DNA of 64,000 bases. Origin: JAJDNS01 sp963578825. Lineage in GTDB: Bacteria > Acidobacteriota > Vicinamibacteria > Fen-336. Positions 54,960-62,741 of this stretch are shown here, one piece after another (position 1 is the stretch's first letter; every line of letters starts with the position of its first letter). Both the position numbers and the translations under genes were made by a program. Location: assembly GCA_963578825.1 (NCBI GenBank), contig CAUZDW010000012.1:1-64000 (forward strand), given 5' to 3'. A model generated the notes under the pieces. The model saw nothing but the letters and a program-made list of their open reading frames with translations. It was not told where the DNA came from and did no database searches.

Positions 54960-56060
54960 CTAGCGGCTCGGGCTGTCGTCGGCTTCGAGGTCGCCTAGCG
55001 CGTACTGCATGCCGGCCAGGATGTGCTCGAGCATGGCCGGGTTGTTGTAGTAGATCGACTCGTGGTGGCCGAGGGCCTGGTAGAACACGCGCCCCTCGCC
55101 CTCGCGGCGGATCCAGCTCAGGCCGTAGTCGTGATCCGGTCGCGGATTGTTCTCGAGTCCCTTGTCGCAGTCGCTCATCAGCGAGTAATCGATGCTCGTC
55201 AGCACGCGCACGTTCCCACGCGACCACGAAGCGTCGTTGTACGTGTAGACCTCGTCGATCGTGTTGAACGACCTGCCGCCGAACGCCGCGTTGATCGGGT
55301 TGTCGGGATCTTCGATCTTGACCGTAATGGCCGTCGGGTAGTTCCAGTGCCACTTGAAGTACCCGCCGATCAGCGTGATGTAGTCGTCCCAGAGCGAGAC
55401 GCCGCCACCGCCGCCCGGCGTCGGAAGGGCGGCCGTGCACGGCGGGAGCCGTTCGCCCCGATTGCGACGAGGGCGGGGGCCCACCCGGGCGTGATACGCG
55501 TCACCCGCGGCATGGATGCCCGCGATGCCCTTGCCGCCGCGGACGAAGTCCAGGAACGCCCGCCGACGCGCGTCGGTCACGGCCTGAACGGCTGGATCGT
55601 CGAACGGATTCGGCTCGTCGAGGAACGTGCCGGTCGTGCTCGCGAGGAAGATCGCGTCGTACTGCTCGAGATTGGCTGCGTTGACCGATCCGGCGTGGTA
55701 GCTGACGTCGGTCGTCCACGCCCCGGTCTTCTTGCCCATCTCCTGGATCGTCCTTGCCGCCAGCGGAATCGACGAGTGCTGGTAGCCCTGCGACACACCG
55801 ACCACCAGGACCTTGCGGGGCTGAGCGGGCCTGGCAGGCGCCGTTGCCGGCAGCGCGTTGAGCATCCGCGCGACGTCGTCCTCACAGGGGATAGTCGGTT
55901 TGGGACTCCGTCCGCCGCACTCGTCCGTCATGCTTCTGTCCAGTGCGGTGTCGGCTAGCGGCTCGTCCCCGCCTTCCTGCGCGAAGCTGCCCGCCGTGGC
56001 CAGCCCGATGGCGCAGATGACGGCAGCGGCACTCCCTATCGTTGATTCCTTTACGTGCAC
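54960..56060 (-). CDS. ThuA domain protein, secreted
   Basis: A 366-residue protein with a signal peptide (SAAAVICAIGLATAGSFA). The ThuA fold, a class I glutamine-amidotransferase-like domain, is clear: KVLVVGVSQGYQHSSIPLAA, LEQYDAIFLASTTGTFLDEP, KGIAGIHAAGDAYHA and VFYQALGHHESIYYNNPAML. ThuA proteins are linked to trehalose or sugar use. A 35-residue segment after GDAYHA is unlike the family and rich in Arg, Pro and Gly; it could be a real insertion or a local double frameshift. AGGAGG lies four bases before a GTG start at 56060. Confidence 0.8.
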   Translation of the reverse strand: MHVKESTIGSAAAVICAIGLATAGSFAQEGGDEPLADTALDRSMTDECGGRSPKPTIPCEDDVARMLNALPATAPARPAQPRKVLVVGVSQGYQHSSIPLAARTIQEMGKKTGAWTTDVSYHAGSVNAANLEQYDAIFLASTTGTFLDEPNPFDDPAVQAVTDARRRAFLDFVRGGKGIAGIHAAGDAYHARVGPRPRRNRGERLPPCTAALPTPGGGGGVSLWDDYITLIGGYFKWHWNYPTAITVKIEDPDNPINAAFGGRSFNTIDEVYTYNDASWSRGNVRVLTSIDYSLMSDCDKGLENNPRPDHDYGLSWIRREGEGRVFYQALGHHESIYYNNPAMLEHILAGMQYALGDLEADDSPSR

Positions 56061-56156
56061 ATCGCCTCCTGCGCGACGCCCGTCGACGCCGCTCTGCTGA
56101 TCGTCGCCTTCCGATCCCCGACGGACCGCCGGGGCATTGCAGGCGGCGAGCCCTCG

Positions 56157-57032
56157 CTACTCCAGCTCGCGCTCGAACAGCGCCAGCAACCGCTTCCACG
56201 CCCGCTGAGCTTGCGCTTCGTTGTAGACGGCCGAGTCCGGCGGGCACCAGCCATGCAGCGTGCCTGCGTAGACCTCGATCTCCGCTTCGACGCCCGCAGT
56301 GTGAAACGCTTCTCGCAGGCGTCCCTTCTCTTCCGGCCGGCGCTCATCGTCGTTTTCCGCGATTGCGATCAAGAACCCGGCTTTCATTCGTGGTGCAAGC
56401 AGGTGCGGGCTGTCCTCTTCATCGGTCGCCAGGCCTCCGCCGTGGAACGAGCCGCCCGCACCGATGCGGTCCGGGATGGCCGCTGCCAGTCGCATCGTGT
56501 ACGAACCGGTCATGCAGTAACCCGTGGTGCCGATCTTTCGATCCGTGTCGACCGACGGCTGGCTGTCCAGGAACTTCACCAGCGCCCGGCCATCGGTGAC
56601 GCAGGTCTCTGGTGACAACGACCTTGCGTGCGGCGTCAGAAGGTCACGAATGCCTGGATCCCTGAACGTCTTGCCATCGGGAACGACCTGGCCCTTCGCC
56701 GTTCGGTAGTAGGGGTTCACGACCAGCACCGAGTAACCCGACTCTGCGAGCCGCTTGCCCATTGCCCGAAACGCCGGGCGCATGCCAACGATATCGGGCC
56801 AGACGATCACAGCGGCGTGTTTGCCTTCTGCCGGGTGCACGAAGTAGCAGTCGGCCATGCCGTCTGGGGTCTCGACCGTCACGTCTTGTTCTACGACGTC
56901 GACGGCATGCGCCACCGCCGGCAGCAGCATGCCGAGCGCTGCGGTCGACCCGAGCTTGTTGAACTCACGGCGGGTCGGGCCATTTCGACGCAGATACTCT
57001 GCGACATCCTTGTTCGTCAGGTCATCACACAT
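56157..57032 (-). CDS. dienelactone hydrolase family protein, Tat signal
   Basis: A 291-residue protein. The N-terminus carries a twin-arginine export motif (NGPTRREFNKLGSTAALGML). The dienelactone hydrolase fold has the nucleophile motif GTTGYCMTGSYTMRL with Cys near residue 165, Asp in IAENDDERRP and His in GTLHGWCPPD. Family members hydrolyse cyclic esters such as dienelactone; the secreted group is less studied. GGGAGAAGG precedes ATG 57032. The ThuA gene follows 96 bases later on the same strand and may share a transcript. Confidence 0.85.
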   Translation of the reverse strand: MCDDLTNKDVAEYLRRNGPTRREFNKLGSTAALGMLLPAVAHAVDVVEQDVTVETPDGMADCYFVHPAEGKHAAVIVWPDIVGMRPAFRAMGKRLAESGYSVLVVNPYYRTAKGQVVPDGKTFRDPGIRDLLTPHARSLSPETCVTDGRALVKFLDSQPSVDTDRKIGTTGYCMTGSYTMRLAAAIPDRIGAGGSFHGGGLATDEEDSPHLLAPRMKAGFLIAIAENDDERRPEEKGRLREAFHTAGVEAEIEVYAGTLHGWCPPDSAVYNEAQAQRAWKRLLALFERELE

Positions 57033-57199
57033 GGCCTTCTCCCCCCCAACAGCGCAATATGCCCGTCGCTCTCTTTCAAGTGGTGTGCTCGGGAGGAGAC
57101 TACAACCGTTTCGGCCACATCGCCAAGAAGCGGCCAGCCATCCTTCTCGGGGCGCCCGAGAAGGCGCGCCCCACATCCTGCTGTAGTACACATGTACAC
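57033..57199. other. divergent region between dienelactone hydrolase and VapBC
   Basis: It contains a possible palindrome and an 8-bp tandem repeat near its right end (57186-57201). No gene is supported within it. Confidence 0.4.
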
Positions 57200-57201
57200 A
57201 T
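57186..57201 (+). promoter_or_regulatory. tandem 8-bp repeat, possible VapB operator
   Basis: GTACACAT occurs twice in a row (57186-57193 and 57194-57201), the second copy overlapping the vapB ATG; TGTACA (57193-57198) is itself palindromic. Antitoxin-autoregulated operators commonly lie in this position. Confidence 0.45.
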
Positions 57202-57433
57202 GAGTACGACGTTGACCATCCGCACCAACGACGAGCTTCGCCGGGCGCTGGAGGAGCGCGCCCGAGCCCAGGGGAAGACCGTCTCCGCGCTCGTTCGAGA
57301 GATTCTCGCCAGCGCTGTCGCCGAGCGCCCCCTCGAGGTTCGCGTGGGCCACTTGCGAGGGCGGCTTCGACTCGACTCGCCGGCCGAACGGACCTGGCGT
57401 GACCGTCTGCGGGAACATAACTGGCGGGAGTGA
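57200..57433 (+). CDS. VapB-type ribbon-helix-helix antitoxin
   Basis: A 77-residue protein. The N-terminus STTLTIRTNDELRRALEERA with VSALVREILAS is a ribbon-helix-helix DNA-binding fold. The C-terminus (WRDRLREHNWRE) would wrap the toxin. The message may be leaderless. Its stop overlaps the toxin start by four bases (GTGA), the usual order antitoxin-toxin. Confidence 0.82.
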   Translation: MSTTLTIRTNDELRRALEERARAQGKTVSALVREILASAVAERPLEVRVGHLRGRLRLDSPAERTWRDRLREHNWRE

Positions 57434-57873
57434 GAACCCGTCTGATCGACACCGGTCCGCTGGTCGCGTATCTCGATTCAGGAGACCCGGCGCACGCCCA
57501 GGTCGTTCCCCACCTCGACGGGTTCACTGGCAGCCTCGCGACGACGTGCGCCGTCATCACGGAGGCCATGCACCGCGTCTCCGCAGACCCGACGGGCGCA
57601 CGACTGCTCGCGGAGTTCGTGGGGGCCAGCGGCCTGGAGATCTACGACCTGTGCCGGCCCCCGGAGCTGGATGCCGCGGTCGCGCTGATGGAGAAGTACG
57701 CCGACACGCCCATGGATTTCGCCGACGCGACGCTCGTCCTCCTGGCCGAGGCTCTCGACCTTCGCGACATCCTCACCCTGGACCGCAGGGGCTTCTCGAC
57801 GTTTCGGACGCGCCCGGGGCGCACTCTCCGCCTGGTGCTGGACCGGCCCGATCCGGGCCGACGGCGTCGCTGA
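57430..57873 (+). CDS. VapC-type PIN domain toxin
   Basis: A 147-residue PIN-domain ribonuclease. The acidic metal site is visible: Asp in RLIDTGPLVAYLDSGDP, Glu in AVITEAMHRV, Asp in TPMDFADATLVLLAEA and Asp in LTLDRRGFSTF. PIN toxins cleave tRNA or rRNA and are held by VapB. GTG start 57430 overlaps the antitoxin stop. The C-terminus is basic (DPGRRRR). Confidence 0.85.
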   Translation: MRTRLIDTGPLVAYLDSGDPAHAQVVPHLDGFTGSLATTCAVITEAMHRVSADPTGARLLAEFVGASGLEIYDLCRPPELDAAVALMEKYADTPMDFADATLVLLAEALDLRDILTLDRRGFSTFRTRPGRTLRLVLDRPDPGRRRR

Positions 57874-58104
57874 CCCGGGCTGACGCAAGCTTCACGGGCA
57901 CGGTCCGGCTTGCCGATCTCCTTCAGCTCGTAACCCACGCGCAGAGCGGGCTTGTCCAGACGCATCACCCGGCATCGAGCGCTGGTATCGGGAGATTCTT
58001 CGTCGCTCGTCCAAGGGTGAAGCTCCTCAGAATGACGGGGGGGACGGGGGTGACGGGGTCTTGGAATCAGTATGTGCTGCGGGGGATCGGAGGGACAATG
58101 GGGG
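57874..58104. other. gap with possible dispersed repeat
   Basis: The 231 bases between vapC and mazG hold no supported gene. A fragment encoding MRLDKPALRVGYELKEIG on the minus strand looks protein-like but has no context. A repeat-like segment lies at 57991-58050. Confidence 0.4.
57991..58050. repeat. possible dispersed intergenic repeat copy
   Basis: GGAGATTCTTCGTCGCTCG, a short insert, and CTCCTCAGAATGACGGGGGG look like the ATTCTTCG...CTCAGAATGAC segments that recur between genes in many bacterial genomes. This rests on my recollection of that motif; only one copy is in the window. Confidence 0.35.
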
Positions 58105-58944
58105 ATGGCTGAGATCACTCCTTCTGCGGGCTCGACCGAGGCGGGTGAGGCTTTTGCGCGGTTCGTGGAGCTGATTGGGCGGCTGCGGGCGCCGGGGGGG
58201 TGCCCCTGGGACGCCGAGCAGACGCACGAGACGGTGAAGCCCATGACGATCGAGGAGGCGTACGAGGTTGCCCACGCGATCGACGAGGGGGACGACGACG
58301 AGCTGATGGGTGAGCTCGGGGACCTGCTGCTGCAGGTCGTCTTTCACGCCAACATTGCCGAGGAGAGGAAAGCGTTTCGGCTCCGGCAGATCATCGAGCG
58401 GGTGTCGGAGAAGATGGTGCGGCGGCACCCGCACGTGTTCGGTGACGACGGGGCGTCGACGTCGGGGGAGGTGCTCCGGAGCTGGGAGGCCATCAAGGCG
58501 AAGGAGCGGGAAGAGAAAGGGAAGGACGACGAGTCCATGCTCGACAGCGTCCACCGCGGACTCCCGGCGGTGATGGAGGCCTTCCAGATGACGACGAAGG
58601 TCTCGCGTGTGGGCTTCGACTGGCCCGAGGCCGACGGCGCACTCGTCAAGCTCGACGAGGAGGTGCTCGAGCTGCGGGAGGCCATCCGCGAGAAGACCGA
58701 CCAGAAGGCCATCGCGGAGGAGGTCGGGGATCTTCTCTTCGTCGCGGTGAACGTGGCTCGGCTGACTGGCGTGGATCCGGAGAGCGCGCTGAAGGCCGCC
58801 AACCGGAAGTTTCGCCGGCGGTTCCGGCACGTCGAGGAGGGGCTGGGGAAGGACGGCCGGGGGCCCGCCGACTCGACTCTGGAGGAGATGGACCGTCTCT
58901 GGGACGAGGCCAAGCGCCTCGAGCGGGAACCGGGCGGGTCGTAG
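58105..58944 (+). CDS. mazG: nucleoside triphosphate pyrophosphohydrolase MazG
   Basis: A 279-residue protein with two MazG domains. The first has FARFVELIGRLRAPGGCPWD and AEQTHETVKPMTIEEAYEVA with the ExxE-type metal site, then GELGDLLLQVVFHANIAEE. The second has LVKLDEEVLELREAIREKTD and AEEVGDLLFVAVNVARLTG. MazG removes pyrophosphate from NTPs and clears damaged nucleotides or reduces ppGpp pools. The upstream start at 58072 lacks a ribosome-binding site, so ATG 58105 is preferred. Confidence 0.93.
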   Translation: MAEITPSAGSTEAGEAFARFVELIGRLRAPGGCPWDAEQTHETVKPMTIEEAYEVAHAIDEGDDDELMGELGDLLLQVVFHANIAEERKAFRLRQIIERVSEKMVRRHPHVFGDDGASTSGEVLRSWEAIKAKEREEKGKDDESMLDSVHRGLPAVMEAFQMTTKVSRVGFDWPEADGALVKLDEEVLELREAIREKTDQKAIAEEVGDLLFVAVNVARLTGVDPESALKAANRKFRRRFRHVEEGLGKDGRGPADSTLEEMDRLWDEAKRLEREPGGS

Positions 58945-59000
58945 GCACGTCGTCGAGACCTGTTTTCGAGGGAACTTCTGGGCTCCGAGTTGCGTATTCA

Positions 59001-59014
59001 GGAATGATCGTTCC
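59001..59014 (+). promoter_or_regulatory. TetR-type operator in the tetR promoter
   Basis: GGAATGATCGTTCC is a 14-bp near-palindrome (12 of 14 matched). It sits between TTGCGT (58990-58995) and CAAAAT (59014-59019), 18 bases apart, which would make a promoter for the TetR gene starting at 59026. A TetR dimer bound there would block polymerase. Confidence 0.6.
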
Positions 59015-59025
59015 AAAATAGAGCC

Positions 59026-59688
59026 ATGCCGCGGCCACGCGAGTTCGACGTCGACGAGACCCTTCAGAGGGCCATGACGCTCTTCTGGGAGAGAGGCTAC
59101 GAGGCCACCTCCGTTCAGGACCTGGTGGACCGCACGGGGGTGAACCGGTCGAGCCTCTACACGGTCTACGGCGACAAGCAGGGGGTGTTTCTGGCGGCGC
59201 TCGACCGGTATCGGGACCAGGTCGTCAGACGGCGTCTGTGCGAGCTCGAGCGGGCCGATTCGGCCCTGGCCGAGGTCCGGGCGTACTTCGAGGGGCTGGC
59301 GGAGCCGGGGCCCGGGGAGCGGCTGCGCCACGGGTGCCTGATGACGAACGCCGCCGTGGAGCAGGCGCCTCGGGACGTGGTGTCAGGCCGTCGGATCCGG
59401 GCCCACCTGGAGCGGCTGGAGACGGCGTTCGCCGGCGCCCTGGGACGAGCGCGGGCGCGGCGCGAGGTCCGCCAGGACACGGCGGTGGACGACCTTGCGC
59501 GCTACCTCACCGGGTCGGCCCAGGGACTCGGGGTGATGGCCCGGGCAGGATCGTCGATGGCCTCGCTGAGCGGAGTCGTGCGCGGCATCCTCGCCACGCT
59601 GGAGCAGGCGGCGGCGAAGCCGAAGGGACGGACCACGTCGGCAACAACGAAGACACGGACCGGGGGCAAAAGGAAGAAGAGAGCATGA
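59026..59688 (+). CDS. TetR/AcrR family regulator
   Basis: A 220-residue regulator with N-terminal TetR HTH (REFDVDETLQRAMTLFWERG, then TSVQDLVDRTGVNRSSLYTV). The C-terminal ligand domain is unclassified and ends in a lysine-rich tail (TRTGGKRKKRA). It starts a three-gene operon with an SRPBCC protein (four-base overlap) and haloalkane dehalogenase. A near-palindromic operator precedes it. Autorepression relieved by a small, possibly halogenated molecule is inferred. The start is five to seven bases from the -10 element, so a leaderless message is likely. Confidence 0.88.
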   Translation: MPRPREFDVDETLQRAMTLFWERGYEATSVQDLVDRTGVNRSSLYTVYGDKQGVFLAALDRYRDQVVRRRLCELERADSALAEVRAYFEGLAEPGPGERLRHGCLMTNAAVEQAPRDVVSGRRIRAHLERLETAFAGALGRARARREVRQDTAVDDLARYLTGSAQGLGVMARAGSSMASLSGVVRGILATLEQAAAKPKGRTTSATTKTRTGGKRKKRA

Positions 59689-60155
59689 CCAGCATTGAAG
59701 GAGACGTCTGGATCGACGCATCGCGGGAAACCGTCTGGCGGCGCCTTGCGGACCTGGGCGGCATCTACCAGTTCCACCCGGGCCTGAGCGGCTCGCATCT
59801 GCTTGGCGAGCAGGCCGAGGGGATCGGAGCGCAGCGGCGCTGCGAGCTGAAGGGCGAAGGCCACCTCGACGAAGAGGTCGTGGAGTGGGCAGAGCAAGAC
59901 AGCCTGGCGCTCACCATCACGGGAGGCAAGGGTCTTCCGCCGTTCGTGAAGGCCGGCGGGCGCTTCACGCTGAGCGACGGCGAGGGCGGCGGCACGGACG
60001 TGGGGCTGGTGCTCGAGTATCAGCTCCGGTTCGGGTGGGTCGGAAGCCTGATGGATCGGCTGATGGTCCGCCGCGAGTTCGAGCGGACGGTGCCTGGGAT
60101 CCTCCAGGGCCTGAAACGCCGCGCCGAGGCAGACAACGCACCGGCGGCGGCCTGA
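59685..60155 (+). CDS. SRPBCC family protein
   Basis: A 156-residue START/Bet v1-like protein. It opens MTSIEGDVWIDASRETVWRR, a normal SRPBCC start, and has a ligand-cavity core through GGKGLPPFVKAGGRFTLSDG and a C-terminal helix (FERTVPGILQGLKRRAEA). Proteins of this fold bind lipids, aromatics or act as cyclases. Its ATG overlaps the TetR stop by four bases. It may bind or process the compound sensed by the regulator. Confidence 0.82.
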   Translation: MTSIEGDVWIDASRETVWRRLADLGGIYQFHPGLSGSHLLGEQAEGIGAQRRCELKGEGHLDEEVVEWAEQDSLALTITGGKGLPPFVKAGGRFTLSDGEGGGTDVGLVLEYQLRFGWVGSLMDRLMVRREFERTVPGILQGLKRRAEADNAPAAA

Positions 60156-60173
60156 GCACAACGAGGTGAACGC

Positions 60174-61055
60174 ATGAGCACGATCCCGACGGACTTCCCC
60201 TACGAGTCGCGCTTCGTCGAGGTCGAGGGCTCGAAGATGCACTACGTGGAGGTGGGCTCGGGAGATCCGATCCTCTGCCTCCACGGGCAGCCGACCTCGA
60301 GCTACCTGTGGCGCAACGTCTTGCCTCACCTGGCGCCCCTGGGCCGGGCCATTGCGCCCGATCTCATCGGCTTCGGAGGCTCCGACAAGCCCGACATCGA
60401 GTACCGCTTCGTGGACCACGCGCGGTACATCGACGGGTTCATCGAGGCCCTGGGGCTCGATCGCCTGACGTTCGTCATCCACGACTGGGGCTCGGGCCTG
60501 GGGTTCCACTGGGCGCGCCGACATCCCGAGCGCGTCTGCGGCCTCGCGTTCTTCGAGGCCATCCTTGCCCCGATCCCGAGCTGGGACGACTTCCCCGCCG
60601 AGCTCCGGGATCTCTTCCGGGGCTTTCGCTCGCCCGAGACCGGTCGGTCGCTGCTGATCGACCAGAACGTGTTCATCGAGAAGGTGCTCCCGGGTGCCGT
60701 GGCCCGGGGGCTCACCGAGGTGGAGATGGAGCGGTATCGGGAGCCGTTCAAGGACCCCGCCTCCCGCGAGCCGGTCTACCGCTGGCCGAACGAGCTTCCC
60801 ATCGGCGGCGAGCCCGCCGACGTGACGGAGATCGTGGGGGCGTACAACGCGTGGCTGCAGGAGACGGATGTCCCGAAGCTTCTCCTTCACGCGGAGCCGG
60901 GGGCGATCACCCGGGCGCCTCTCGTCGAGTGGTGCAAGGAGAATCTTTCGGAGCTCGAGGTGGTGCACGTGGGGGCGGGGATCCACTACCTACAGGAGGA
61001 CAACCCGGACGGCATCGGGAAGGCGGTGGCGGATTGGTACAGGAGGAGGGTCTAG
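60174..61055 (+). CDS. dhaA: haloalkane dehalogenase, HLD-II type
   Basis: A 293-residue alpha/beta hydrolase. The HLD-II residues are in place: halide-binding Asn in QPTSSYLWRN (about 47), nucleophile Asp with halide-binding Trp in VIHDWGSGLGF (Asp about 104), Glu in FFEAILAP, and His in GAGIHYLQEDN. It converts haloalkanes to alcohols and halide. Operon placement with TetR and an SRPBCC protein fits an inducible detoxification module, though dehalogenases also occur as housekeeping enzymes. The length matches DhaA/LinB. Confidence 0.9.
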   Translation: MSTIPTDFPYESRFVEVEGSKMHYVEVGSGDPILCLHGQPTSSYLWRNVLPHLAPLGRAIAPDLIGFGGSDKPDIEYRFVDHARYIDGFIEALGLDRLTFVIHDWGSGLGFHWARRHPERVCGLAFFEAILAPIPSWDDFPAELRDLFRGFRSPETGRSLLIDQNVFIEKVLPGAVARGLTEVEMERYREPFKDPASREPVYRWPNELPIGGEPADVTEIVGAYNAWLQETDVPKLLLHAEPGAITRAPLVEWCKENLSELEVVHVGAGIHYLQEDNPDGIGKAVADWYRRRV

Positions 61056-61082
61056 TGAGCCCGGTGGATCGCCCGGGACCGC

Positions 61083-61141
61083 GTGAGTTGTCCTCCTGGG
61101 GCACAGACAGTCGCTGCGAGCGGTGAACGGTCCTCCTGGGG
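61083..61141 (+). repeat. 19-bp direct repeats upstream of a promoter
   Basis: GTGAGTTGTCCTCCTGGGG (61083-61101) and GTGAACGGTCCTCCTGGGG (61123-61141) agree at 16 of 19 positions and are 40 bases apart start to start. They lie 33 bases before a strong promoter and may be activator sites. Confidence 0.55.
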
Positions 61142-61173
61142 AATGACTGGTCAGAATACAACCCTGCAGCTTC

Positions 61174-61202
61174 TTGACTTTCGTCATTTCTTCGCCTATG
61201 CT
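61174..61202 (+). promoter_or_regulatory. strong promoter ahead of the broken ABC exporter
   Basis: TTGACT (61174-61179) and TATGCT (61197-61202) are 17 bases apart, near sigma-70 consensus. AAAGGA (about 61215-61220) follows as a ribosome-binding site for a GTG at 61229. Confidence 0.65.
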
Positions 61203-61228
61203 TCCTGAGTCCCGAAAGGAAATCTGGC

Positions 61229-61529
61229 GTGGCGAGCCCCGTGGAGGCGGTTCCGGTATCCGCACCACCGCCTGCCCTGTCCCCGGGAGGGGAGGGAGCG
61301 GCGTGGGAGGGACTGCCCCTCCATGAAGTCGGTGACGTTCGCCTTCGGTCACGACGTTCGAGTCGACGGCGATCGGGTGCGGCTGCGGGTCTCGAGCGAC
61401 GCCCGGCTGCCGGAGATGACGCGGTGGCTGGCCGCCGAGGGCGTGGGCCTCTACCACTTCGCCGCGCGCCGCCCGTCTCTCGAGGAGATCTTTCTGGAGG
61501 TGATCGGGAATGCCCCCATCGTCGGTTGA
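61229..61529 (+). pseudogene. ABC transporter ATPase, C-terminal remnant
   Basis: The last 68 codons (61323-61529) read as an ABC ATPase C-terminal domain: VTFAFGHDVRVDGDRVRLRV, then AARRPSLEEIFLEVIGNAP. Walker A, signature and Walker B motifs are all missing. A GTG at 61229 with ribosome-binding site begins another frame without recognisable sequence. Most of the ATPase has been lost upstream of 61323. It sits behind an intact promoter. Confidence 0.6.
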
Positions 61530-61852
61530 AGCGATCCTGAACGGTCGCCCATCTGACGTTCACCGAGGCCCGGCGGCGCCACGTGCTAGCCGCCGCGCTC
61601 ATTCTCGGTGGGGCCTTCGTCCTTCTCTTCGGAGTCGGGCTTCACTTCATGGCCCGGGACATCCGCGCTCACGCACCGCCCGCCCAGCAGGCGATCTTCC
61701 TGAACCTGATCACGCTGACCGCTCTTTACGCGGCGAACTTCCTCATCGTGATGACGTCCGTCCTGGTCACGATCGACACGCTGGCCGGAGAGATCGGCTC
61801 CGGCGTGATCGAGACCTCCGGCTCTTCCGCACCCGCGACCTCTAGCTGCTAG
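61510..61852 (+). pseudogene. ABC-2 permease N-terminal remnant
   Basis: MPPSSVEAIL (from 61510) joins after a one-base shift near 61545 to TVAHLTFTEARRRHVLAAAL, followed by two membrane segments (LILGGAFVLLFGVGL and ALYAANFLIVMTSVLVTIDT) and DTLAGEIGSGVIET. That is the N-terminal third of an ABC-2 type permease. It ends in an unrelated SGSSAPATSSC; the rest of the protein is absent. Overlapping its ATPase remnant is natural for this operon type. Confidence 0.65.
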
Positions 61853-62517
61853 AGAATCCGCAGCAGCCACTCGCGGATGTCGGCCACCTCGTCGACGCAG
61901 AGGCTGTGGGGCATCGGGTAGGTGCGCCAATCGACGTCGTACCCGAGGGACTGCAGGTGATCGCGCGAGGTCTCTCCGAGGGCCATGGCCACGACCGGGT
62001 CGAGCGTGCCGTGCGCCATGAAGATCGGCACCGCCACGTTTGCGGGATGGGCCTCGGCTTCGAGCGTGGTGGCGAGGGGCATGTAGGTCGAGAGGGCGAG
62101 GACCCCGGCGAGCCGCTCGGGCTCGCGCAGGCTGCTGTAGAGAGCCATCGCTCCACCTTGTGAGAAGCCGGCGAGGACGATGCGGTCGGCGGGAATCCCC
62201 CGTTCACGTTCGCGGCGGACCAGCTCCCGGATGTCGCTCGCCGCTGCTCGCACCCCGGCCGTGTCCTCTTCGGACCGGCGGTCCAGCCCGAGGATGTCGA
62301 ACCAGGCGCGCATGGGCATGCCGCCGTTGAGGGTCACCGGGCGAACGGGGGCGTGGGGAAACACCCACCGGATCGCGGATTCCGCCGGCAGGCGGAGCTC
62401 GGGGACGAGGGTCTCGAAGTCGTGGCCGTCCGCGCCGAGCCCGTGCATGAGGATGACGGCGGCGTCTGCGGGCCGCTCCGGCTCGATCTCCACCGGAGGG
62501 AGACGCTCGTCGCTCAC
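61849..62517 (-). CDS. phospholipase/carboxylesterase, YpfH-like
   Basis: A 222-residue alpha/beta hydrolase of the carboxylesterase/acyl-thioesterase group. It has AAVILMHGLGADGHDFETLV, the nucleophile motif IVLAGFSQGGAMALYSS, Asp in AHGTLDPVVAM and His in YPMPHSLCVDE. The substrate is probably a short-chain ester or thioester. Its start overlaps the zinc-finger gene by four bases, placing it last in the chain with sigma factor and thioredoxin. The stop touches the end of the convergent ABC remnant. Confidence 0.88.
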   Translation of the reverse strand: MSDERLPPVEIEPERPADAAVILMHGLGADGHDFETLVPELRLPAESAIRWVFPHAPVRPVTLNGGMPMRAWFDILGLDRRSEEDTAGVRAAASDIRELVRRERERGIPADRIVLAGFSQGGAMALYSSLREPERLAGVLALSTYMPLATTLEAEAHPANVAVPIFMAHGTLDPVVAMALGETSRDHLQSLGYDVDWRTYPMPHSLCVDEVADIREWLLRIL

Positions 62518-62741
62518 GACACGGGCTCGCCCAGGCGCTCGGCCAGCCGCCGCCGGACCTCCTCGGGCATCCGGGCGGGGGTGCAGCTGCGGCAGATCCG
62601 GGACAGGGCCTCCAGGTCGTCCTTCAGGCCCGTGCAGGGGTCACAGTCGGTCAGGTGTCGCTGGAGCTCCTGGCACACGTCGTCGGGGAGGACGCCGTCC
62701 TCGTACTCGGTCAGCTGCCGGAGCAGCTCGTCGCACTTCAT
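62514..62741 (-). CDS. zinc-finger anti-sigma factor-like protein
   Basis: A 75-residue zf-HC2-type protein: MKCDELLRQLTEYEDGVLPD at the start and LQRHLTDCDPCTGLKDDLEA carrying the HxxxCxxC zinc motif. Such short anti-sigma factors bind the adjacent ECF sigma factor and release it on stress. It lacks a membrane segment, so it is probably cytoplasmic, as in thiol-sensing anti-sigmas. Four-base overlaps join it to the sigma gene and the esterase gene. Confidence 0.85.
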   Translation of the reverse strand: MKCDELLRQLTEYEDGVLPDDVCQELQRHLTDCDPCTGLKDDLEALSRICRSCTPARMPEEVRRRLAERLGEPVS

